Assembly (NCBI GenBank): GCA_019925795.1
Contig: CM034314.1
Span: 29,443,774-29,507,773 of the forward strand
Length of the DNA: 64,000 nt
Source of the DNA: Dendrobium chrysotoxum
Lineage: Eukaryota; Streptophyta; Magnoliopsida; Asparagales; Orchidaceae
Reading direction: 5' to 3'
Program-made: the position numbers and the translations under genes
Part shown: positions 46,801 through 58,607 of the stretch, one piece after another
How the letters are laid out: each line of letters opens with the position of its first letter
Numbering within the stretch: position 1 is the stretch's first letter
Notes under the pieces: model-generated
The model's input: the letters and a program-made list of their open reading frames with translations, nothing else
What the model was told of the DNA's origin: nothing
Database searches by the model: none

Positions 46801-49800
46801 AAAGCCACTCATCCACCTGAGCATCCTCATCTCTGCAACACTTAACTTAGTATTATGCTTCTCTTTTAATGACCAACATTCGGCACCATAAAGCATTGCA
46901 GATCTCACCACCATCTTATATAATTTTCTCTTAAGTTTGAGGGGGACTTTTCTATCACACAACAAGCCCGATGCATTCCTCCACTTCAACCATCCAACTT
47001 GAATTCTGCTGATTATATCCCCATCTATTTCACCATCACTCTGAACAATAGATCTAAGATATCTAAAACGTGTACTCTTATTAATAACTTGATCGCCCAA
47101 AGTTACAATCCCCTCACTAGGTCTATTACTACTAAAATTACACTCCATATATTCAGTTTTAGATCTACTCAAACGAAAACCTTTAGAATCTAAGGTTGAC
47201 CTCCATAATTCAAGTTTACTTTCAACTCCCTCTCTAGTCTTATCCACAAGAAGAATATCATCTAATATTACTGGAGCTGGATGAAAAAATTGTGGCTGAG
47301 ACCTCATGTAGAATTGTTTTGGTGGCGTCTAACTATTGATGCTGTTCCTTCTAATACTTTTTTGATATATAGAAGGTTGTTAGATCATGCTGGTTGTCCG
47401 AGAGGTTGCAATGCGGTGGAGAACGTGAGCAATATAGCTGCGGGTTGTGTTAAATTGAGGCAAGTTATACAAGTTCTGAATAAATGAGGATATCAAGTGC
47501 TGGTTTTCTCTACTTTTGTGAGTTGTATAGAAAATTTAAGAAGTTTATCATATAAAAATTCCTTCATTGCAAATCTATATTGTACAACAGTTTTTTTTTT
47601 CTTGGAAAAATAGAAATAAAGTGGTACATGGTGAAAAGGACAACATGGTTGTTATTGCTGCAAATGCTGTTTCTGTGGCTTCGACAACATCTAATATTAA
47701 TATCTACTCGGATTATGGGGGTGTTAACTAGCGAAAGCTGTCTTTTTCTTGGCACCCCCTCCACCTGAATGGATAATGGTGAATATTAATGCTTCCCTTT
47801 TAAAATCTAACAAAGCTAGTATTGGTGGAGTGTTCAGAGATCATAAAGGGAGATTCTTGCTTGCTTTTGAATTCAAATATTTGCATTGGGACGTAGCCCA
47901 ATCGGAACTAATGGTGGTTCGTGCTTTGAAGAAGGTCGTTCAAAGATGGATGATAGAAGTAAAGGGTATCTGAAAAAATTGAAGGCTAATCATTTGTTAG
48001 AGGAAGATCTTTCTTTTCTAAAATAGTTTAATCAAATTTCATTCAATTTTTCTATAAGGAGTTGTAATAAATTAGCCGATTTGTGTGCTAATTTTGCTTT
48101 GTTTAGTAATTTTATTTGGGATGACCTTAGTTGTGTAGACATTCCTCCTTTCTTGTCTTTATTAAAGGAGGAATGTGATTATTTAGATTTGCTTTAATTA
48201 GTTTGTAATAAGCTTTTATTTTAATGCAATTTGGCATTTTTCCTTCAAAAAAAAAAAAACAAGAAGATTACACCAAGGTACACCCTCTTGCAAATGTCTA
48301 GTGAGAACATCCATGACTAAAGCAAAAAGATATGGGCTTAAGGCTGATCCTTGATGTAATCCAACCGAAATAGGAAAATACTTGGTCAAACCACCTTGTG
48401 TTTGAACACAAGTAATAGCTCCTGCATACACATCTTTAATGATTTGAGTATAAGTGCTATTAACTTCTTTCTTTTAAAGAACTCTCCATAGCACTTCTCT
48501 TGGAACTATATCATATGCTTTCTCTAAAACAATAAATATCATATGCAGATCCTTCTTATTCTCTCTATATTTTTCCATCAAACCTCTCAATAAATATATA
48601 GCTTCCATAGTAGACCTACCCGACATGAATCCAAATTGATTTTGAGAAACATTAATCTCACGCCGCACCCTACGCTCTATAACTCGCTCCCATAGTTTTA
48701 AACTATGACACATTAACTGAATTCCTCTATAATTCGCACAATCTTGTGCATCACCTTTATTCTTAAAAATAGGAATTAACACACTCATTCTCCACTCATC
48801 TGGCATCTTTTTAGTCTTCAAAACAATATTAAAAAATTTAGTAAGTCAAGAAATTCCTTCATCTCCTAAGCATTTCCACACATCTATTGGAATATCATCA
48901 GGTCCAACAGCTTTTCCATGCTTCATTTTCTTTAAAGCATCTCTAACTTCGGTTTTACAAATACGCCAATAAAAATAAAAAATTTTATTTTTATTTAGAG
49001 TACTAAGGTCACTAAAGTCAATTGTATTTTCACATTCTTCATTAAAAAGTTTAGCAAAATATCTCATCCACCTTTGTTGAATATCATCTTCTAAGAAAAG
49101 TACTTTTTGATCTTCATCCTTAATACACTTCACTTAAACTAAATCCTTACTATTCCTATCTCTTTGTTTGGCTAACTTATACATATATCTTTCTCCCTCA
49201 TTAATATCTAATTTATTATATAAATCATTAAAAGTTAAGATCATTGCATCGCATATTGCTTTCTTAGATTTCTTTTGTGCCTCTTTATATCTTTCCCAAT
49301 TATTAGAATTTTTACATCTAAACCAACTTTTATAACAAATTTTCTTATTTTTTATTTTTTCTTGCACATTTGGATTCCACCATCAACTATTTTTACTATT
49401 AAGAAATTTTTCCTTTGATACTCCAAGCACATCTTTTGCAATATTCTTAATATCACTAGCCACTTTTTCCCACATAATATTAGCATCCTTATGCACAGAT
49501 AAAATCTTAATCTCAAAAATATTTTTGTTAATATTCTTTAAATACCCCCATCTAATCCTAGAATATCGTTTTACTTTATTTTTTATTTTCTACTCCTTTA
49601 TCTTAAAGTTCAAAACTAATAATCGATATTAGGTACATAAATTTTCACTCGGAATAACTTTATAATCTTTGTAATCTAAACGATCTAATTTTCTTATAAA
49701 AAAATAATCAATCTTAATTTTATTATATCTATTTTTATAAGTGATGAGATGCTCATCTCTTTTCTTAAATAGGTATTAGCAATTAAAAAAATTATAAGCT

Positions 49801-52800
49801 AAAGAAAAATCCAATATGATCTTACCACCTTCATTTGTCATTCCAAACCCATAGCCACCATAAATGCTTTTAAAATCATCTACCTCTCTATCAACATGTT
49901 CATTTAAATCTTCTCCAATAAAAACTCTTTCTTCAAGAGGTATCTTTTGTATTAATTCTTCTAAGTCATTTCAAAATTTTAATTTTGAACCCATATCCAA
50001 ACCTACTTGAGGAGCATAAACACTTATAATATTAACAATCTTAGTATCAACAATAATCTTTAAAGCTATAATTCTATCTCCAATTCTATTAATTTTTATA
50101 ACATTATCCTTCAAACTCTTATCTATAATCACATCTATACCATTTCTAGTATGACTCCTACCCGAATACTATAGTTTAAATCCTAAACTATCAATCTCCT
50201 TAGCCTTCTCTCAAACCCATTTAATTTTCTGAATGCACATAATATTTATCTTCATATGAATCATAATATCTATTAATTCAATTAATTTTCTTATAATGGA
50301 ACAAATTCCAGGTTTTTATCCTAATTTTAATTTCATGGACTAGCTTCTTTGCCCACATCTGTCCTTGATGTGGGAACCCTTGCCTATTTAACACTGCACC
50401 CGGGCCCCGATGCAGCAGCATTTGCACACTTGTCACTGTATTCAGACCATACAGTGCGTCGCTTCCACGGGACGCCCTAGCATTAAAATAATTTTTTAAA
50501 GGATTCATGTCATGATTATTCGACAAGTGTTACGCTGGCTATCGACCCCCAGGACTGAAGATGAATTTCCTAAATATTAAAAATAGTTCAATGGTTAATT
50601 TGAAGTTTGTCGATTTCTAATTTAGCGGTACTTTTACTGATTATGACTCTATAACTTCTTTAGGCACTATGAATGTGTTAGGTCGGTTCTCACTGAACCG
50701 GCCCAATCGGCCCAAGGGGGGCCAGCTCTGGTTTACAGGAGGCGGACAAAACTGCCCCCTTAGGTTTGCTGCCCAAGCCTTATGGACCCCACTAGGCAAA
50801 CGAATTAGGGAAGGCGAGGGGGGCAGCTAGGATTGGGAGGGAAAGTTGAATTAGGAGTTTGAAATTAGGGAATTAAGGTATTAAATAGGAGTTGTTGTTT
50901 AGGGTTAGGGCATGCTTTGTTTGGTGACTGATTTGGAGTTTCTTGCTCTTGGTGTCTTGGGCCCTATATTCGTCTAGGGATTGGGAGAGAACGATCCTCC
51001 TCTCGAATTGAGGATCAATTATATCTTGCTTTATTTCTTTCGTTAGTTTGATTTTATTCAATAAAAATCACTGTTTTGTTGTTCTTTCCATTGGATTTGT
51101 GGAGCACTTTGTTGTTTTTGTCTTTATTGATAGGATTTACTCGAAATCTTCAAGTGTTTCCTATTAAATTGGTATTAGAGCGAATTTTGGGACCATTGTG
51201 GGTTGTTTTTTCTGAAATTTCAATGGTGATTTTTTTCGGAGAAAGGGTTTCTTGCTGATTTTTGGATAAAAATTAAAAAAAAAATTTTTGATGGCAGCTA
51301 AGAAGGTAGATGCGTTGGAGGAAAGCCTTGAAGGGGAGATGAGCTAAATAAAAGTCACGGTGGAAGATCTAATCTCATCCGTAGAAGGCAAGGTTTCATC
51401 CGAGGAAGACAAAATTTTTGATCTTCATGTGATGATGAAGAAACTACTGAAAAATCAAATTCAAACGGCGTCATTGGAGGCAAAAGAACTGGTGGGGAAA
51501 ACGACAAATTCTGAGTTTCGTAGGAGTGACGATGAGATGGAAATCATAGAGGAAAGAGGTGAAAGGTATGGAGGGAGGAATGGTTAAGGGGGGCACGAAT
51601 CAAGGGGTGCTGTTTGGGAGAGAAAAGAAGGGGAATACAGGAAAAAGGGTGCTGATTTTGAAGAAAAAAGGGGGAAAGCGAAGAGAGGTTAGTGTATAAA
51701 CGTAGGAGTTAAGATCGAGAGACTTGGGGGGGGGGGGCAAGCACTTGGGAAAGGGAAAACTATGGAGGAATAAGGGAAAACCGGAGAGATCAAAAGGTGA
51801 GGAAACTGAAGATGGCCATTTTTGAAGGGGAGGACGCACATGGATGAATCTATAAGGTGGAGAGGTACTTCATCGTCAATGGGCTGACAGAGGAGGAGAC
51901 GTTGACAGCAGCAGGCTTATGTTTGGAGGGAAAGACATTGTCATGATACCAGTGGAGGGACTAGAGGAGACCCCTATGGAGCTGGAGAGAATTCAAGGAT
52001 TGTTTATTAGAACATTTCCAAGCCGATAGGGGAGGAAACTTCTATGAGCAGTTCTTTGCACTGGTGCAAAACGAATCTGTGGCATACTATCGTGAGCGAT
52101 TTGAGCATCTGGTCAGTCGGGTGGAGCGATTCTCAGAGACGGCATTGGAGAGGAGCTTCAAGAAGGGGCTCAAATCAAAGATCAGAGCTGCGGTGAAGGT
52201 TATGAGGCCTCGTAACTTGGGAGAGGCCATAAAGTTGACACAATTGGTGGAAAATCAGAATCAAGAGAGGGGAGCTAGGAGCAGCAATTCAGGAGGCTCT
52301 TACAGGATGACGACCACTCTTTTAGCACCAAAGGGTTCTGCATCAGGAGGATTTCGTGAGACCACCAGGGAGAAGCCAGTAGAAGGAGGAAGTGGGGGAA
52401 ATTTCAAGAGGTTGACGGAGAAGGAGATTCAGGAGAAGAGGGCGAAGGGGTTGTGTTTCAGGTGTGATGAGAAGTATACTCCAGGGCATAGGTGTAGCGA
52501 TCGAACTCTTCAGGTTCTCATCGTCTGTGATAACAAGGAAACTGAGGGACGTGAGGGTGAGGTAGAGGGAGAGATGGAGGAGAAGTTGCATCTAGATCTG
52601 GCAGAGGTTTTCCTAAACTCTGTGATAGGATTCACAATGAATCATATCATGAAGGTGAAGGGGGAGATACAGGACAGGGAGGTGGTAGTATTAATCGACA
52701 GTGGGGCTACTCATAATTTCATTTTCACTCAGGTCGTCGACCAACTGGGAGTGAAATTGGTGAATACAGGATATTAATGGGGTGATGATGGGTACATGGA

Positions 52801-55800
52801 AGGTAGAGAAAAGCTAGGGGATCTGTAGAGGAGTAGTGTTGACCATCCAAGGGATTCAAGTGAGAGAGAATTTTCTTCTACTGGAGTTAAGAAGTTACTG
52901 ATGTCATCCTGAGGATGAAGTGGTTGCAGACCTTAGGGGACATCAAGGTCGATTGGGGAGCACTCACGATGGTGTTGATGGTGGATGGGTGGTGATAAGG
53001 GGAGATGCAGGGCTATCCAAAACTATGGTATCTCTCAAAACCATGGTGAGAAGTATACAAGAGGTGAGGGAGAATTTTCTGGTGGAGCTGCAGAGATTGG
53101 AGGGAGTTAGATTGGAGGAGGGAGGAGATATACCCCTCTCAATACAGCCGTTGATCCAGCAATTCCATGAGGTCTTTCAGCCACCTCAAAGATTGTCACC
53201 ACCAAGGAGCAGGAGCATGCTATCACCTTGAGGGAAGGTGTATCACCCATCAGCATCAGGCCCTATCGCTATCATCAATTTTAGAAGAATGAAATTGAGA
53301 AGTTGATTAGAGAAATGCTGGAGGCAGGAATTATCAGGCCTAGTGGTAGTCCTTTTTCTAGCCAAGTATTACTCGTGAAGAAAAAAAGATAGTAGCGAGA
53401 GGTTTTGTGTGGACTACGGGGCAATAAATAAGGAGACTGTGCCAGACAAGTTACCTATACCAGTGATAGATGAGCTGTTAGATGAGTTTAGTGAGGCGAT
53501 GATCTTCACCAAAATAGATCTGAAGTCAGGATATCTCATATCAGAATGAAGAAGGAAGATGTGCCCAAGAATGTTTTCAGAACTCATGAGGGGCATTATG
53601 AGTTCTTAGTGATGCCTTTTGGCCTCACTAACGTTCCAGCCACGTTTCAATCATTCATGAACAAGGTCTTCAGATCCTATCTCAGGCGATTTGTCTATGT
53701 GTTCTTTGATGATATCCTAGTTTACAGCAGGGCAAAGGAGGGGCACTAGGAGCACTTAAGGAGGGTGTTAGAGGTGTTGCAGGAGCACCAGCTGAGGGCT
53801 GACCTGAAGAAATATTGTTTTGCCCAAGCCAATGTGGAGTATTTGGGCCATATTGTGTCTAGAGAGGGGGTGGCAGTAGACCAATAAAAAATTGAAGCTA
53901 TGCTGAGATGGCCAGTGCCCAAGAATCGGAAGGAGCTGAGAGGATTCCTAGGACTAACATGATACTACAAGAGGTTCGTGAAGGGGTACAACACCATAGT
54001 ATGGCCACTAACAGAGCAGTTGAAGAAGGATGGTTTCCTATAGGGGGAGGCAGCCACAGTAGCCTTTGAGAGCTTGAAGAAGGCTATGACTATTGTACCA
54101 GTCTTAACACTACCGGATTTCACTCAGGTCTTCATGGTGGAAACAGATGCTTTAGGATATGGATTGGGGGCAATACTCATGCAGAATCATCGACCTATTG
54201 CCTATTTCAGTCAAGTGTTGGCAGCTAGAGCCAGACTAAAATCAGTTTATGAGCGGGAGTTGATAGCCATTGTATTAGCCATCCCGAAGTGGCAACCCTA
54301 CTTATTAGGTAGGCATTTCATTGTCAGAACGGACCAGCGGAGTCTGAAGTACTTGTTGGAGCAATGGATGGTGACAGAGGAGCATTAGAGGTGGCTATTC
54401 AAATTGCTGGGGTACAATTTTGAAATTCAATACAGGCTAGGAGTGGAGAACAAGTGGCAGATGCCTTATCCAGATGTATGGGAGAGTTGCAGGAGACAGC
54501 AATGTCGATCCCATTGATGTTAGATTGGGAGGCCATCAAGGAGGAGAGTGCCAGGGATGAGGAGTTGGGAAAGATCAGGGCTGATTTACTGAGGAAAGCG
54601 AGTAGCCACCTGGGGTATTCTTTGGAGGGGGAGAGACTTCTGTACCAGGGCAGGTTTGTGATGCCTAAGACATCAGTCCACATTCCACACTTGCTCCAGG
54701 AGTTCATGGGAGTGCTGTTGGGGGTCACTCAGGGGTGCAGAAGACATACAGGAGACTAGCTTCGGAGCTGTACTGAAAGGGGATGCATAAGGATGTGGAA
54801 AGGATGGTAGCCATATGTAAGATATATCAGAGGAATAAGTATATGGCCATGTCTCCAGGGGGATTACTATAGTCGTTAGCTTTACCAAGTCAGGTATGAG
54901 AGGAGATATCTATGGATTTCATAGATAAACTATCCCGATCAGAAGAGTTCATAGTGATCCTGATGGTGGTGAACCGATTGAGCAAGTATGCTCATTTCAT
55001 TCCCCTACGACAGCCATACACCACAGTGATAGTGGCATCAGCTTTCATCAGAGAGGTGGTCAGACTATATGGAGTACCAGAGGCTATAGTATCCGACAGA
55101 AATAAGGTGTTCCTCAGCCATTTCTAGAGGGAGTTGTTCAGGCTACAAAGGACAGTATTGAAGAGGAGCACCGCCTACCACCCGCAGAAGGATGGACAAA
55201 TAGAAGTGGTCAACAGGAGCTTGGAAACTTACCTAAGATGTTTTGTGTCAGAGACACCAAAGTTATGGGCCAAGTGGCTAGCATGGGCTGAGTATTGGTA
55301 CAACACATCTTATCATTTTCCTTCTTAGATGACTCCATTCAAGGTGTTGTATGGAATCGACCCTCCTCATCTGGTGCATTTTGGGCATAGGAGCACACCA
55401 GTTTTGTTAATAGAGGAGTATCTGGAGGAGAGAGACCAGATGCTGGAAGAACTGAAAAGGCATCTACTGAGGGCCCAATAAATTATGAAGAAACAGGTTG
55501 ATGGACACCAAAAGAACATCCAATTTGAGATAGGGGAAAGGGTGTTCTTAAAGCTCCGACCTTACAGGCAGAAAACCATCGTCAATAGGAGAAATGAAAA
55601 GCTTGCACCATGGTATTTTGGGCCATTTGAAGTATGGGAGAATATTAGAAAAGTAGCATATAAGCTGAAATTGCCATCCACAGCAACCATAAATCATGTT
55701 TTCTATGTCTCACAACTAAGGAGGGCGATTGGGGAGCATGCAACCAGTTCTGAGTTACCAGTGACATTAACAAAGGACTTAGATGTGATGTTAGAACCTT

Positions 55801-58570
55801 TGAGTTACAAGGGGTGCGCCAGGGAGAGGGAGGGGTAAAGAAAGTATTAATCAAATGGAAGGATCTTCCAAATTATGATGCGACATGGGAGCCTTATGAG
55901 AGGGTGAAGCATCAGTTTCCCTCCTTTCACCTTGAGGACAAGGTGGTTCTTTGGAGAGCAGTATTGTTAGACCGGTTGTCACTGAATAGGAGTTTGAAAT
56001 TAGGGAATTAAGGTATTAAATAGGAGTTGTTTAGGGTTAGGGCATGCTTTGTTTGGTGACTGATTTGGAGTTTCTTGTTCTTGGTGTCTTGGGCCCTAGA
56101 TTCTTCTAGGGATTGGGAGAGAATGATCCTCGTCTCAAATTGAGGATCAATTGTATCTTGCTTTATTTCTTCCGTTAGTTTGATTTTATTCAATAAAAAT
56201 CACTGTTTTGTTATTTTTTCCATTAAATTTGTGGAGCACTTTGTTGTTTTTGTCTTTATTGATAGGATTACTTGAAATCTTCAAGTGTTTCCTATCAGAA
56301 TGAAAAGGCTTGATGAATGATTTATAGAGCTAATTTCCCATGACTGTAAAGTTTAATTTTTAAATTGTTAACTCAACCATGTTAATCTTTTTTATGCAAA
56401 AGAAGTTAAATTACATATTCTTTTATCAATTCACTTAAGAGAACAACATCACATTTCAAGGGGAAGAAGATTTAGCATTTGTACATACTAATTTTCATCT
56501 TCAATATAGGAGGAGCCTAGAATATACTCAATGAGGTATTAAGTTGTGCGATATTAGTATAGATACATTAACAACATTGGATATCATAATACTTGAAGTT
56601 GTGAATCTCTCTCTTCATGAACCGTCTTTTAAAAATTGTTTTCCTCCAAGATCAATGTGAAGGTGTCATTGAAGAGGGCGTGGGGGCCAGTGCTAATGAT
56701 GACCCTAGCATTGAGTGTATTAGCTCCAATTGATGATGCTCATGGAGTCATATTTTTTTGTTTTTTTGTTTGGATATTATAGGATATAAAATTATATTGA
56801 CTTTGGCAAAACATGTGGCATCTAAATATGTTTAATGAATGATTATGCTTTGTTTTCTTCTATAATTGATGCAAATTATGGAGAAACAAAAAAAAAGTCT
56901 CAAACAAATTATGGAGCTTGGTTCCATTTCAAAATGGATATCTTGAAAAAGTTTATAAGAATCTCTACTAAAATAAGAGAAGAAATAAAAGTAAATGGAA
57001 GCGTGTCATCATTGATGCAAATTTCAAAGTCTAGTTTTCCTATTCCTCTTAAATAAGCATGCCTATGATGTTCTCAAATATAAGAATTGGCTTTTATTCT
57101 ATGAAATTTCCCTACTATGTTTGTCAGTTGGTGAACAGCTGGCTTTGCAAATGTTGGTAGAGTTGCTACCGTATTATGCAGTATACTTTAGCATTTTTGG
57201 ATTCTCTGGCTGCAACCCTATTATGCAGTTTAAGCTTGCCATTTCTGGCTATTGCAATAGTTGGTTAGGCAATGTATTGGCCATTTATTCTGCTGTCCTT
57301 GTATTTAAATAAGTTCAGTGAGATTATTCGGTTGGATGTGGCCCTCATTGAATGCTTCACAATCTTCGTATCTTATAGGATATGCAGCTTATGTTTCTTC
57401 TTGGAATTCTCAGTTCGACCATGTCGTGCAGCGATGAGCAGTTCTGAGGAGGAACTATCCTCTCTGCGTGGATTTTGAAACAAAATTGATTTAGAATTTA
57501 TGGTTAAGTCTTTATTTTTAGGTTTTTAATTGCAAAGCAGGGACAATTTGCGATTAAAAGAATTGATCCGATGCATGCTAAGAAAATAAATCCATTATTT
57601 TCTAACTAAAATTTGTTATTGTATGCACAATTCATTCTAATTCTATTTGATATAAGTTGGATCTTGAAGATTTATGGAAGAGAATATCCATCTAGAAGGG
57701 GGAGGGTTGACTTGGTAATCTCTTTCCCATTTGTTTTATTTCTGATCTGTATATATTGATTTGACTAGAGTGTTTATAGATAAATGATAAAATTTGATAA
57801 AATCCTCATCTAGGGAACATTTAATTTTATGCTTCTCTTTTACTAGCTAGCATTCTACGCTATTAAGCATTGCAGGTCTCACCATCATCTTATAGAATTC
57901 TCCCTTAAGTTTGAGGTGTACCTTTCTATCACATAACAGGCCCGATTCATTCCTCCACTTCAATCATCCATCTTGAATTCTACAAATAATATCCCTATCT
58001 ACTTCACTATCACTTTAAACAATAGAACCACGATATCTAAAATGTGTACACTTATTAATGACTTGATCGCCCAAAGTCACAATCCTCCTAGTAGAACTAT
58101 TAGTACTAAAATTAAACTAAATGTATTTGGTTTTAGATCTATTTAAATGAAAACCTTTAGACTCTAAGATTGGCCTCCATAATTCAATTTTTTCTTCAAC
58201 TCCCTCTCTATTCTTATCAACAAGAAGAATACCATAAGAAAAAAGCATACACCAGGGTACATGTTGTAAATGTCTAGTAAGAACATCCATGACTAAAGCA
58301 AAAAGATATGGGTTAAAATTATTGATGTCTTTCCAATTAGTATAACGAAAATAAGGAAAAGTAAACAAAATGAGAATGCTTGAGTATATGGAGGTGAATG
58401 AGAATTTGGGTATACCTTTTATCCTTCCAAACACTACTATAAAGAAATTTGGGAAGAACTAGAGATGCATTGAGCATTGCAGCAATAGCAACGGCATTGC
58501 AGACCTGTAAAAATAATAAATTTATAAAATAGATTCTATGGTGAATACTATATGAATGATGTATATAGGT

Positions 58571-58607
<37 letters not shown>

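Larger units (their letters stand above)
46470..50554 (-). mobile_element. RTE-clade LINE, copy 2, inverted and interrupted
   Basis: Same family as 42803-45961 in opposite orientation. On the plus strand it begins with the complement of the TTG tail (AACAACAACAACATC) and ends near the complement of the 5' leader, about 50 bp shorter than copy 1. The target duplication is CTGAAGATGAATTTTCC (46453-46469) versus CTGAAGATGAATTTCC (50555-50570), one base different. The frame is broken by many stops, and an L1 fragment is inserted inside the reverse transcriptase region. Confidence 0.92.
50676..56297 (+). mobile_element. Ty3/gypsy chromovirus (Reina-like), decayed, 5.6 kb
   Basis: LTRs at 50676-51166 and 55975-56297 flank gag, protease, reverse transcriptase, RNase H, integrase and a C-terminal chromodomain in that order. 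The target duplication GAATG is at 50671-50675 and 56298-56302. The primer site TGGTATTAGAGC (51170-51181) differs by one base from the initiator-Met type. Small size, short LTRs and the chromodomain fit the Reina lineage; Tekay or Galadriel cannot be excluded without a tree. Coding is broken by many stops. Domain order (integrase last) is diagnostic of Ty3/gypsy. Confidence 0.93.
40828..58415 (-). other. Intron 5 of the O-fucosyltransferase gene, 17.6 kb, transposon-filled
   Basis: The donor is AAAAG|GTATAC at 58416/58415 and the acceptor TTTGCAG|CC at 40828/40827. Four insertions account for about 13.4 kb of it: RTE copy 1 (42803-45961), RTE copy 2 with nested L1 (46470-50554), the chromovirus (50676-56297) and RTE copy 3 (57816-58365). 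Removing them with their target copies leaves roughly 4 kb of intron. Confidence 0.88.

Noticed and set aside
45229..47193. Short open frames antisense to the RTE reverse transcriptase (45229-45423 minus, 46999-47193 plus)
   Set aside because: Both are the same antisense shadow in two LINE copies.
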